Shown: one piece after another, positions 47,678 through 56,285 of the stretch | How positions within the stretch are numbered: position 1 is the stretch's first letter | Layout of the letters: each line of letters begins with the position of its first letter | Origin: Vibrio tubiashii | GTDB taxonomy: Bacteria; Pseudomonadota; Gammaproteobacteria; Enterobacterales; Vibrionaceae | Reading direction: 5' to 3' | NCBI GenBank assembly: GCA_000775715.1 | Contig: JRWQ01000001.1 | Location: 542,225-606,224 of the forward strand | DNA length: 64,000 bases | The notes under the pieces: generated by a model | Seen by the model: only the letters and a program-made list of their open reading frames with translations | Databases searched by the model: none | What the model was told of the DNA's origin: nothing | Program-made: the position numbers and the translations under genes

Positions 47678-49747
47678 CTACGCCGCGATGCCTTTATGAG
47701 GGTTCTCAGACGCTCGGTTTAAAAACTGAGTAATCAAACCCTGTATATCTAAGATAAGTGACACTGAACCATCACCTAAGATAGTCGCCCCTGAAATACC
47801 AGCCACCTTGGTATAGTTCGACTCCAAGCTCTTAATCACCACTTGCTGTTGATCAAGCAACTCGTCGAGCAACAATCCAACTCGATTCCCCGCAGCCTCA
47901 ACAAAGCATAAAATACCGTTTTCGAGCCCTTCACTTTTCCCCATTTCCAACTCATCTTGCAGGCGGAGGATCGGAATGTTTTCCTCGCGCAGTCGATATA
48001 GCTCAACACCGCCTGACGCCAGTTTTATGCACTCGGGATCAATTTGAATCGATTCAACAATGGTGAGCAGCGGAATGACATAAACCTCTCCCGCCACGCG
48101 GACCAACTGACCATCAAGAATGGCTAAGGTAAGAGGTAAGTTGATAGTAAAACAGCTTCCCTTGCCGAGTTGAGACTCCACTTCAATATGGCCGCCAAGC
48201 TCTTCGATATTGCGTCGTACCACATCCATGCCCACGCCACGCCCTGAGATATCAGACACCTCTTCAGCAGTAGAGAAACCCGGGGCAAAAATCAGGTTCA
48301 TGATCTGTTTATCGGCAAACTCTTCACGGCGAGAATCACTAGACAGCACGCCTTTCTCTATCGCTTTGTTCCATAACTTGTCGCAATCGAGGCCCGCACC
48401 ATCGTCTTTAATTTCAATCACGATCGCTCCGCCTTGATGGTAGGCATTGAGTTCAATGGTTCCGACTTCACTCTTACCCGCCTCAACACGCTGCTGCGGC
48501 TGCTCTATTCCGTGGTCGATTCCGTTGCGAACTAAATGTACTAACGGGTCAACGATCCGCTCTAGGACCGTTTTATCTAGCTCAGTGTGCTCACCGACAA
48601 TACGCAATTCGACCTGTTTATCTAAGCGGCCGGACAGGTCACGAACCAAGCGTGGGAAGCGACTAAATGCAAAGCTCATCGGCAGCATTCGAATGTTAAG
48701 TACGTTCTCTTGTAAGTCTTTGCTGTTTTGCAACAGTTGATCTAAACCGGCTTTGAGCTTTTCCAGCTTATCCATAGTGAAGTCGTTACCAATTTCGGTC
48801 AGCATCGATTGGGTAATAACGAGTTCCCCAACCAAATTGATCAAGCTATCCACTTTGTCGATATCAACACGAATTGAACTGACGCTTGACTCGGGTTTCA
48901 CCATCTTGGTTGCTTTACTGGTGGGCTCTTTTTCTTTCTCAGCTTCAACCGCTAGTACTGTGGGTTCGTTTGTCACTTGTTCGATAGCAAGAGCATTTTC
49001 AGTGATTTCTTCACTGCCAGTAAGACCTTGTCCAGATTCTATTTCTAAGTCACACTCGTCTTCGACCCACTCAAACACTTCATGAATCAGATCCTTTTCA
49101 ACACTGCCATCTAAAGTTGCTTTCCACGACAGAAAACACAGCTCCGCTTCAAGTGCATTAACGTCAGGTAACTGTTGTGTATCCACCTCAATCAAGCAGG
49201 AAGGATCTAAATCTTTAAGCTCTCTTAAGATACGCAGGGGGTCATTACCGCTAAAAAAGATTTCGGGATGAGGAGAGAATGTCACCTCCCAAGTTTGGTG
49301 AGGCAACGGTTTTTCTGCGCTTTCTGACGTGGCTAGGGCTTGGTCAACTTCGTTATTCTGTTCACCAAGTAGTTGCGAAAGTTGCTTTCCTACCAGCTCC
49401 TTTAACTCTAGGTTGACGTCACTCCCCTGCTCATGGCCTTCAAGCATGCTATGAATACAGTCTCCACTTTTTAGCAGCAGGTCGATAGTATCAGAGGTTA
49501 GAACACGCTCATGATTGCGCACGAGATCGAGATAGGCTTCGACATTGTGAGTAAATTCGCTGATATCAAGTAAATTAAAGGTTCCCGCTCCACCCTTGAT
49601 TGAATGTGCAGCTCGAAAAATAGTATTGATCGACTCATCTTCTACATGAGCAGGGTCCAAATTGAGTAGAACATCTTCAAGTACATCAAGATTTTCACGA
49701 CACTCCTCGTAAAACATCTTGCGCAGCTGTTCCATGTCTAAAGCCAT
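47678..49747 (-). CDS. cheA: Chemotaxis histidine kinase
   Basis: A 689-residue CheA. The P1 HPt domain has His48 in IFRAAHSIKGGAGTFNLLDI. A variable acidic linker with P2-like segments (about 140-290) follows, then P3 dimerisation (about 300-365), P4 kinase (VHLVRNGIDHGIEQP N-box, IEIKDDGAGLD, SDISGRGVGMDVVRRNIEEL, GKGSCFTINLPLTLAI) and P5 CheW-like domain to the end. It phosphorylates the CheY encoded upstream and CheB. Second gene after STAS and CheY on the minus strand. Confidence 0.97.
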   Translation of the reverse strand: MALDMEQLRKMFYEECRENLDVLEDVLLNLDPAHVEDESINTIFRAAHSIKGGAGTFNLLDISEFTHNVEAYLDLVRNHERVLTSDTIDLLLKSGDCIHSMLEGHEQGSDVNLELKELVGKQLSQLLGEQNNEVDQALATSESAEKPLPHQTWEVTFSPHPEIFFSGNDPLRILRELKDLDPSCLIEVDTQQLPDVNALEAELCFLSWKATLDGSVEKDLIHEVFEWVEDECDLEIESGQGLTGSEEITENALAIEQVTNEPTVLAVEAEKEKEPTSKATKMVKPESSVSSIRVDIDKVDSLINLVGELVITQSMLTEIGNDFTMDKLEKLKAGLDQLLQNSKDLQENVLNIRMLPMSFAFSRFPRLVRDLSGRLDKQVELRIVGEHTELDKTVLERIVDPLVHLVRNGIDHGIEQPQQRVEAGKSEVGTIELNAYHQGGAIVIEIKDDGAGLDCDKLWNKAIEKGVLSSDSRREEFADKQIMNLIFAPGFSTAEEVSDISGRGVGMDVVRRNIEELGGHIEVESQLGKGSCFTINLPLTLAILDGQLVRVAGEVYVIPLLTIVESIQIDPECIKLASGGVELYRLREENIPILRLQDELEMGKSEGLENGILCFVEAAGNRVGLLLDELLDQQQVVIKSLESNYTKVAGISGATILGDGSVSLILDIQGLITQFLNRASENPHKGIAA

Positions 49748-49788
49748 ATTGTCGCCTCACCAATTTACGTTGCTGTGAGATTAAACTA

Positions 49789-50148
49789 CTAGATTACGCG
49801 TTTTAGTGTTTTTAGAAGCGTATCTGGGTTAAAGGGTTTCACTAACCAACCTGTCGCGCCAGCGGATTTTCCCTGCTGTTTTTTATCGATACTGGTCTCA
49901 GTAGTTAGCATCAAAATCGGGATAAATTTGTATTGAGGCTTTTCGCGCAATGCTTTCACCAACTCAAAACCACCCATGTTCGGCATATTGACGTCGGATA
50001 TCACCACGTCAAATTTAGCAGTGTTTACTTTGCTTAATGCGTCTCGGCCATCATTGGCGGTTTCTACGTCATAGCCCGCATCACGCAAAGTATGACTCAC
50101 CATTTGGCGAATAGAGACGGAATCATCCACGGCAAGAATTTTCGTCAT
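49789..50148 (-). CDS. cheY: CheY-like response regulator
   Basis: A 119-residue single receiver domain. It has the acidic pair and phospho-acceptor (AVDDSVSIRQM, Asp52 in VVISDVNMPNMGG), the Thr/Lys switch residues (ILMLTTETS and GWLVKPFNP). The ATG at 50146-50148 is used; an earlier in-frame Met overlaps the STAS gene. It is the output partner of the F7-type CheA. In V. cholerae the cluster III CheY does not drive flagellar motor reversal, so the output here may be something else. Confidence 0.94.
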   Translation of the reverse strand: MTKILAVDDSVSIRQMVSHTLRDAGYDVETANDGRDALSKVNTAKFDVVISDVNMPNMGGFELVKALREKPQYKFIPILMLTTETSIDKKQQGKSAGATGWLVKPFNPDTLLKTLKRVI

Positions 50149-50149
50149 A

Positions 50150-50434
50150 TCACTGTTCTCCGGCTTCAGTATTGATATCAAACTGTAGATTCAGGCCAAG
50201 CGTATTGATGCCTTCGAGCAAAATTTCCGTCGGTTGCATCAATTGAATGTCTACCTGATTAGATTTGGCAGAAAGGAATAACGAAGTGAGGGCTTGTAAA
50301 CCTGCGGCATCAACGCGCCCCACATGAGACGCATCCACATGCAACGGTTCACTCGTTGAAAGCCATTCTCCATACTGAGAAGCAGAGTCAAGCACAGTCG
50401 AAATATCTAACGACTCAGGCAATGAACAGTCCAT
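50150..50434 (-). CDS. STAS-domain protein, first gene of the che operon
   Basis: A 94-residue STAS protein (LHVDASHVGRVDAAGLQALT). The site where STAS antagonists carry a phosphorylated Ser reads DAAG, so Ser is replaced by Ala43. It is therefore unlikely to be switched by phosphorylation and may be locked in one state. Good RBS (AAGGGTGAAAC). It overlaps cheY closely and is the promoter-proximal gene of the cluster. Confidence 0.85.
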   Translation of the reverse strand: MDCSLPESLDISTVLDSASQYGEWLSTSEPLHVDASHVGRVDAAGLQALTSLFLSAKSNQVDIQLMQPTEILLEGINTLGLNLQFDINTEAGEQ

Positions 50435-50680
50435 GTTTCACCCTTAACTTATTAATTATTTTTCCTAGCCATATTAAGCAAGATGCTTAATACCAGTGTA
50501 GGAAGGATTCATTAATCCGCAAGGTGGCTCTTTTTGGAGACAAGAAAATTGGGTAATCGGGGTAGTAAATAACCTACTAGATTATCTTTATTTTTGAATA
50601 GATTAGGTGGAATTGTGTCATAGAGATGAAAACTGAACTTTTGTCCTAGCCTGCGAGTATATACGGGTCTATCTTGCTGA

Positions 50681-50693
50681 TTTACAGTGTAAA
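50681..50693. promoter_or_regulatory. parS2 centromere site
   Basis: TTTACAGTGTAAA, an exact match to TTTACANTGTAAA. First of three within 70 bases beside the che operon. Confidence 0.9.
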
Positions 50694-50704
50694 AAACAGA
50701 CTCA

Positions 50705-50717
50705 TTTACACTGTAAA
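50705..50717. promoter_or_regulatory. parS2 centromere site
   Basis: TTTACACTGTAAA, 24 bases (about two turns) from the first site, so ParB2 dimers could sit on the same face. Confidence 0.9.
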
Positions 50718-50737
50718 CTGAAATCACTATTAAGCAA

Positions 50738-50750
50738 TTTACAGTGTAAA
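50738..50750. promoter_or_regulatory. parS2 centromere site
   Basis: TTTACAGTGTAAA, 33 bases (about three turns) after the second. The three together form the densest parS2 cluster in the window, 2 kb from parB2. Confidence 0.9.
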
Positions 50751-50764
50751 CAGGCCTATAAATG

Positions 50765-52756
50765 TTAGTGCTGTAGTAATTGATGGAGGTGCTGCTTAAA
50801 TGCAAACTCAGTCTGTTTTTGCCCAGTGTAACCAAACTCGACTTGGCATCTCTCCCAACTCCAACGCTGAATGATTTTACGTATAAACAGCCCACTCACC
50901 TGGTCCACTCGGCGAGGCGAACTCTTCCACCAATTATCAATAAATGGAATCACTGCTTCATAACTAGAACCACCACTGCAGTAATTCATCAATAGGCTTC
51001 TAACGCTTGTATCATCAACGGAAGCATTAGTATTTACTATCAAACTACGGAGAAGTTCCGTTTCAATTTCATTGTGCAGTTCACTCACTGAATAGTGAAG
51101 TGAAAATGCAAAGTGACGGTTCGCTGTTTCAAGCCAACTAGACCTGCCATTGGCCATGACAATTGAGTATGTACCGCTAGCTTGATCTCGTTGGCTGCCA
51201 AGCTTAATCGGCGTAAATCCGCAGCTGTGCCAGAACTGGACCAACTCTTCTGTGGCACCAAAGCTAGTAGAGCAGTAACTATGATCATGATTGTTCATCA
51301 ATTGGCTGACCATGGTGCTACCCAAGCCCGATCGCTGTCGCTCAGGGTGAACCGCAATTCGCATAATTCGAATACTCGACTCTGTTGCCGCCTCAGCGAT
51401 ACCAAACTGACCTGCCATCATGGTCGGAACCATGTGACCACGTGGTCGGCGCTTTCCAAGTAGAACCTGCTCTACCAACTCATCATCAAACTGTCCTTCG
51501 ACCACAGTCAGCATACAACCCAAGCACTGGTTATTATCGAAAACTGCATGAAGCTGGATAGCCTCATCATCGAGTAATAACATTAGGTCGTTCGGTGACG
51601 TCTGATAATGCGCATTAACCAACAATGCAAAACAAGCTTCAAGAAGTGAAGGTTCGGCGAGTAATTGTTGTTTATCAATCTCGACCAACGGCGTATTAGT
51701 TTCAGTTCCTGCTAAGCTACCTAGTTCAGCGTTAAGTAGGAAGGTATCGAATAACCACTGTTCTAGCGGGTCAGACTGGCTCCATCGGATAGGCTGAGAA
51801 ATATGAAGAAATTGAGCACCTGGTCGCTGCTGTTTGAGCCAAGATTGAAACTTAATCGTGAAGCCCCTTCCACACCCCTCGTAGCCGTGAATAGTGGTAG
51901 AGAATACTGCTCGATGGTGCACTTCTACCATATTCTGCAACATAGGAATAGGTATCGCCGATGCCTCATCAACAAACAAGCAGTCTCCTACTCGCCCGCT
52001 TCTTAACAGTTCATCTGGTGCGATGAATTCGACGACTGATTGCTGATACTCTAGCCTGCCCCTTTCTAAATTAGCTTGAGGCAAAAGCCGCTTAGCATGT
52101 TCGAAAACAGGTTGAATCGTTGCTAATGTTGGTGCCGTCACGACGATATGGATTGAACGTTGCTGGATAAGCTCTGCTGCCGCGATACCCAGAGCACTGC
52201 TTTTCCCTCTCCCTCTATCGGCTGTCAAAACTAACGGGCGTTTACGATGCCCTTCAACCACTTTGCGGATTTTAGCAATTGCGAGCGCTTGCTCGTCAAA
52301 GTTGGGATGAACGGTATCAGCAAAATAACTAGGTAGGATGAGCTCATTGCCCTGCTCTAGAGTAAGCAATTTTTGTAGCGCATTGTTGAGCCATGCTTGA
52401 CCTAAAGTTGGGTGTGTCTGTTGACCGGTTAAAATAAGTACTAAGCCGCCACCAACCACACACCCCGTCGCTGCAGTAAAACTGTTAGCATCAAATCCGT
52501 CACGAAAGTCGCAACACAAGAGCTGGCACTCCTGACCAAGCAACTGTTGACCCTTGTTAAAACCAACACTTTTTCCTACCGGGTATGGAGCCTCACCACC
52601 TAGAAAAAATATCTTCTCATCAACAACAACAGACAATGCAACCTCTAAACATTGCTGCTGCCAATGCTGGTTCCCACGTACCACCACGCCAATACGGTGG
52701 TTGGATTTCGCAGCGATTTCGAGGAGTTGAGAAAAGTAGTCTTTAGTAACAGTCAT
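50765..52756 (-). CDS. tmcA: tRNA(Met) cytidine acetyltransferase
   Basis: A 663-residue TmcA. It combines an N-terminal domain, an RNA-helicase-like ATPase (LVLTADRGRGKSSALGIAAA, LFVDEASAIPIPML) and a GNAT domain (MRIAVHPERQRSGLGSTMVS, TEELVQFWHSCGFTPIKLGS). It acetylates C34 of elongator tRNA-Met, using ATP and acetyl-CoA. Length is near E. coli TmcA (671). It has its own start after the parAB terminator. Its 3' end is 15 bases from the parS2 cluster. Confidence 0.95.
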   Translation of the reverse strand: MTVTKDYFSQLLEIAAKSNHRIGVVVRGNQHWQQQCLEVALSVVVDEKIFFLGGEAPYPVGKSVGFNKGQQLLGQECQLLCCDFRDGFDANSFTAATGCVVGGGLVLILTGQQTHPTLGQAWLNNALQKLLTLEQGNELILPSYFADTVHPNFDEQALAIAKIRKVVEGHRKRPLVLTADRGRGKSSALGIAAAELIQQRSIHIVVTAPTLATIQPVFEHAKRLLPQANLERGRLEYQQSVVEFIAPDELLRSGRVGDCLFVDEASAIPIPMLQNMVEVHHRAVFSTTIHGYEGCGRGFTIKFQSWLKQQRPGAQFLHISQPIRWSQSDPLEQWLFDTFLLNAELGSLAGTETNTPLVEIDKQQLLAEPSLLEACFALLVNAHYQTSPNDLMLLLDDEAIQLHAVFDNNQCLGCMLTVVEGQFDDELVEQVLLGKRRPRGHMVPTMMAGQFGIAEAATESSIRIMRIAVHPERQRSGLGSTMVSQLMNNHDHSYCSTSFGATEELVQFWHSCGFTPIKLGSQRDQASGTYSIVMANGRSSWLETANRHFAFSLHYSVSELHNEIETELLRSLIVNTNASVDDTSVRSLLMNYCSGGSSYEAVIPFIDNWWKSSPRRVDQVSGLFIRKIIQRWSWERCQVEFGYTGQKQTEFAFKQHLHQLLQH

Positions 52757-52802
52757 GAACTAAGCAAACAGTAACAGAATCAATGTAGCGACATTATGGC
52801 AT

Positions 52803-52826
52803 AAAAAAAGCCGCAGTTAGCGGCTT
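52803..52826 (-). terminator. Rho-independent terminator of parAB
   Basis: Stem AAGCCGC / GCGGCTT with loop AGTTA; on the minus strand it is followed by seven Ts. It is about 25 bases past the parB2 stop. Confidence 0.9.
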
Positions 52827-52849
52827 ATTAATTGAATCAGTCAGGTGAT

Positions 52850-53821
52850 CTAGTTGAGCTTGTTTGCAACCAAATCCAGCAATTCCTGCATTAACTCATC
52901 ATCTATCTTTTTAAGGTTTAGCGTTAAGTTATTGCCTTTACGAGTGTAGCTCGCGCGACCTTTAACTAAATCAGTTTTAGCAACACCAACCTTTTTACTC
53001 GGTGACAACTCTTCAATCCAAGCTTCGATGGTTTCGGTCACCTCTTTGGTAATTCGAGCTACACCCTGCGATTGAGTACGCTGCCAAACAAAACCATGCT
53101 TAGAAACACATTTTTCAAGTAAGCTAGCCTGCTTTCCTGAATCAAGAGCGTTAAATTGCTTGTGCAGTTTAACGATGGTTGGACGACCAAGTTCAGCTAC
53201 ATTCGGATAAGCTTGAAGCAGTTCAAGAGGCAGATCCGCCGCTTTCAATGCACCACTGACCAGCGCCTCACTACATTGGAACATCTTAGCAAGCGCTTTC
53301 TGATCTTCTGCCTCACCGCTTTCCAATTTAGCCAACATCTCTTTGCCCTTCTCGTACAAAGAAAGAGGTTTGTGCGCATTCGCTACGTCGGATAGGAACT
53401 TGGCGTGTTCAGTGCTGATGTTCTCGCCAACGTAGATCATGAACTCTTTGTCAGACAGGATACAGGACATACGACGGCGACTGCCGTCTAACACTTCAAT
53501 CTTGCCATCTTCACGGCGTCTACCAACCGCTGGATACTGCTGACCACGCTCTTTAAGCGTAACGAGCACATCCGATAGAGCATGCTCATTTAAGAATGAT
53601 TGCTCACGAGCGTTCTCTGCAAACACAACAGTGTTCTGCTCAATTTGCTCAGCAGGAATACGAACAAGCTCGAACTGAACTTTTTCTTCGCCAGCAACAG
53701 CAAGTTCGATCACTTGTGCTTGTTCTTTAGCCGCTTGTTGCGCTTCTTGCGGTGTAGTGACATGGCGTTTATTTGCCTTGCCAAATAATCTTGCGTTTAA
53801 ATCTGAAGTTTTAATAGCCAT
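52850..53821 (-). CDS. parB2: Chromosome II partition protein ParB2
   Basis: A 323-residue ParB of the chromosome II (plasmid-like) type. The ParB box (YPAVGRRREDGKIEVLDGSR, about residues 95-114) is followed by the helix-turn-helix (KALAKMFQCSEALVSGALKA) and a C-terminal dimer region. ParB2 binds the parS2 sites in this window, spreads on DNA and is moved by ParA2. It follows parA2 by eight bases. V. cholerae ParB2 has almost the same length. Confidence 0.95.
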   Translation of the reverse strand: MAIKTSDLNARLFGKANKRHVTTPQEAQQAAKEQAQVIELAVAGEEKVQFELVRIPAEQIEQNTVVFAENAREQSFLNEHALSDVLVTLKERGQQYPAVGRRREDGKIEVLDGSRRRMSCILSDKEFMIYVGENISTEHAKFLSDVANAHKPLSLYEKGKEMLAKLESGEAEDQKALAKMFQCSEALVSGALKAADLPLELLQAYPNVAELGRPTIVKLHKQFNALDSGKQASLLEKCVSKHGFVWQRTQSQGVARITKEVTETIEAWIEELSPSKKVGVAKTDLVKGRASYTRKGNNLTLNLKKIDDELMQELLDLVANKLN

Positions 53822-53829
53822 TTGTTAGT

Positions 53830-55047
53830 TTACCCCTGATTTAGTGCTGACCAGTGACCGTGTAGAACACGCTCTAATTCAAGTGCACTTTTTTGAACCG
53901 CATCTTGCGCTGTCGCTAGGGTTTTCTTACCCCCTTCAAAGTCACCAATAGTGAGGTCAAATACTGTGCTATAAGTGTCAGCACAGGTTTCAAATGCACG
54001 GCTTCTTGGTATTGTTGCCATCATTACCTGGTCGCCAAGTAAATAGTTCATCTCGGTTAATACCGCTACCTGCTTCTTGTTGTCATCTTCAAACATGGTT
54101 GGCATTAGGCGTACAAACTCAAGTCCTTGCCAATCTTCAGGGAACATTTCATATACCGTCGGAAGATGTTGAAAAAAGTTTACTGTCGAAGCCCAGTCTA
54201 GTCGCTTGGCCGCACATGGAATTAGCAGCGCATTAGAAGCGTACATCGCATTCCACACTAACGGATCAACGTGCGGACCCGTATCAATCATAATGACATC
54301 GAAATCGTCAGCGATCTTATCAATCAGTTTTTCTTTTAATAATTTAACGATATCTAGTGACTGATTTTGCGAAAGGTGCTGCCACGCTTCAGCGTTAAAC
54401 ATGGCATCTTCCGGGAATGCAGACACCGTCTTCAGGTTTGGATATTGAGTCGGAAGCAGGACGTTTTTATGTAGGAACTCATTATCTACGTCGACGCCAT
54501 CAGGTACGTTATCCAACATTACGTCTACTGCAGAGTAGATATTGTCGTGGTCAGTCAAACTGATCTGTGGGTTCAAGAATAGACGTAAAGAGCCTTGTGG
54601 GTCTAAGTCAATAAGACAAATCCGGTAGCGCTTATCTAAATTTAGCGCCAAGCAAGCTGCAAGATGCACAGCCGTCATCGACTTACCTGTGCCACCCTTT
54701 TGGTTCTGAACATTGATGATCCACGGTTTATTTTCACCGTTGTTTTTGCGCTCATGAAATTTTGGAATGCCCGCAGCATCCATCAACATATGTGCTTCTT
54801 GTAACGATATTGAATAGTGGTTGGCGTTGTTTTTAGTGAACTGATGACCAGATGCTTCAAGCTTACCAATCGCATCATCCAACTTTCGTCTAGTTAAGCC
54901 AGAACGAGTTTCCATCAATGCTTTCGACATCGGCGGAAAATGTTCGTCACTGCGCTCTTCCAATACAATTTCAATACGGTCAGCTTGAACCTGAGCCGTT
55001 TTTTCCGCTAGCTGAATGAGACTCTCAATAGTGTGTTCTCGTTTCAT
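53830..55047 (-). CDS. parA2: Chromosome II partition ATPase ParA2
   Basis: About 405 residues, a ParA of the type with an N-terminal helix-turn-helix region (residues 1-105) and a deviant Walker A (VQNQKGGTGKSMTAVHLAAC). Walker B-like stretches CLIDLDPQGSLRLF and VIMIDTGPHVDPLVWNAMYA follow. It forms filaments or gradients on the nucleoid that pull ParB2-bound origins apart. The open frame extends to 55185, but the ATG at 55045-55047 gives a length close to V. cholerae ParA2. It is transcribed away from oriCII. Confidence 0.95.
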   Translation of the reverse strand: MKREHTIESLIQLAEKTAQVQADRIEIVLEERSDEHFPPMSKALMETRSGLTRRKLDDAIGKLEASGHQFTKNNANHYSISLQEAHMLMDAAGIPKFHERKNNGENKPWIINVQNQKGGTGKSMTAVHLAACLALNLDKRYRICLIDLDPQGSLRLFLNPQISLTDHDNIYSAVDVMLDNVPDGVDVDNEFLHKNVLLPTQYPNLKTVSAFPEDAMFNAEAWQHLSQNQSLDIVKLLKEKLIDKIADDFDVIMIDTGPHVDPLVWNAMYASNALLIPCAAKRLDWASTVNFFQHLPTVYEMFPEDWQGLEFVRLMPTMFEDDNKKQVAVLTEMNYLLGDQVMMATIPRSRAFETCADTYSTVFDLTIGDFEGGKKTLATAQDAVQKSALELERVLHGHWSALNQG

Positions 55048-55928
55048 TTGCCAAATTCCATTATTAGTAACTTGTGAATATTGTACAGCATTTAATGTAA
55101 CTGACAATAAAAAGGTGAACATCCAATTATAGATATCAATCACATTAAATAGAATATCGTCACCTATTTTAATGAAATGGAGCAAAAATAAGTCAATTCA
55201 AAGTCAAAATAGTAGTGCAACTTAGGTCTAAAACTCCATTACTTTAAAAATGTTACAGCATCACTTATTTACATTGTAAACGAAGAAAGTAACAAAACCT
55301 GTCTCCCAATATTCGGAACGATTAAGAAAGTGCTCTAATTTACGGCAAGTGTGATTTCAACTTCATTTTAAGCTGAACAAAATAGACACGCGATAAAAAC
55401 ACTGGTGAAGAACCAAATCGACATAAATAGAAGAGGGCAATCAGGCGGAACAATGATCAAGGTAATTCTGGTGATCATGCTTTCGGGATTTTCTCCGCTA
55501 TCAGGAACTATGATCAAGGTCATTCACGTTGTAATAGCACACGAGTCAAGCTCCAAATGAAATGATCAAAGATCGGAACAATGATCAAGTATCTCCTCAT
55601 CTCGGAAGCATGAAAATTTCTCCTTAATTTACGGAAGAATGCAGATGGACTAGGAGCTAAGAGGATTTAAGCACTTACAAGAAATAAAATGAAATGGCAG
55701 CGTGATGGAATCAATTAATAGCGGCTATATCATGATCATGCTTTCGGGGTTCAAGTATCGATACTCTGTGGGAGAACTCAGGCAACTCAATTGCCATTCA
55801 ATTGAGTTTACTGCCCATCATTTATCCAATTCTTACTGTTTACACCACTTCCTTGATCATCGTTTCGGTGGAAATACTCATTCAAAACAAAAATAACCTG
55901 GCCTAAGCGGAAGAGTTATCCTCGCACC
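55048..55928. promoter_or_regulatory. oriCII regulatory region (rctA-like) with scattered RctB-type sites
   Basis: The stretch between parA2 and the core origin has no convincing gene; a 64-codon frame (55702-55896) is crossed by iteron-like sites. It holds one parS2 (55268-55280), and RctB iteron-like copies of TGATCATGCTTTC at 55472 and 55733 and TGATCATCGTTTC at 55854. A second motif GGAACWATGATCAAGG occurs at 55447, 55504 and 55575. In V. cholerae the matching segment (rctA) holds the 39-mer and inhibits initiation until RctB and ParB2 act. The second motif here is a good candidate for that inhibitory site. Confidence 0.75.
55268..55280. promoter_or_regulatory. parS2 centromere site next to oriCII
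   Basis: TTTACATTGTAAA, an exact parS2 match about 220 bases before the parA2 start. In V. cholerae a parS2 in the rctA region lets ParB2 influence origin firing; this one lies in the equivalent place. Confidence 0.9.
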
Positions 55929-56285
55929 TGTGGATAAAGTGTGTAGGAGCGATGATCATGCTTTCAGTGTTACTTTGATCAGTGATTCGTGTTCGTGATG
56001 ATCATCGTTCAGACAATATTTGATCATGCTTTCAATAACTTAATGATCATGCTTTCGTATTCTTTATGATCATGCTTTCGACGAGATAAAAAAAATATTC
56101 TTTAATCACAGTAACTTATGGGCATTATTATGCTCGGATCAATAGATCATATAATCAATTAAGATCAGATTAATCAAAAAGATCAGTTATTTAAAAGCAA
56201 TAAGTTTTTCTTTATTTATGATCTTTTTTTCTTTATTCTTTCGGAACTATAGCGATATTACGGCTAGTGTGACACGGATCTAATA
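55929..56285. other. oriCII: Chromosome II replication origin core (oriCII)
   Basis: The core begins with a perfect DnaA box (TGTGGATAA, 55929-55937). A six-iteron array follows: TGATCATGCTTTC at 55953, a weaker TGATCAGTGATTC at 55976, TGATCATCGTTC at 55999, then TGATCATGCTTTC at 56021, 56044 and 56067. The spacing is 22-23 bases, about two helical turns, so RctB monomers or dimers bind one face. Each copy holds a GATC site for Dam. After the array comes a run of AT-rich sequence (about 56085-56275), the likely unwinding element and rctB promoter. This is the same plan as the V. cholerae oriCII minimal origin. RctB binding itself is inferred from homology. Confidence 0.93.

Larger units (their letters stand above)
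50435..50764. promoter_or_regulatory. che promoter region with three parS2 sites
   Basis: This 330-base gap lies between the start of the che operon and the 3' end of tmcA. It holds the che promoter and three parS2 sites (50681-50750, listed separately). A 127-codon minus-strand frame across 50512-50895 is not taken as a gene: it overlaps tmcA and crosses all three sites. Confidence 0.7.

Noticed and set aside
50512..50895. 127-codon minus-strand frame overlapping tmcA
   Set aside because: It crosses three parS2 sites and the end of tmcA in another frame and has no family resemblance.
55702..55896. 64-codon plus-strand frame in the oriCII region
   Set aside because: It contains iteron-like motifs at 55733 and 55854 and lacks protein-like features. 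The comparable rctA of V. cholerae is also considered regulatory DNA.
55048..56285. CRISPR-like array from evenly spaced repeats
   Set aside because: The repeats are 12-13 bases with 10-base spacers and GATC cores, which fits replication iterons, not CRISPR.
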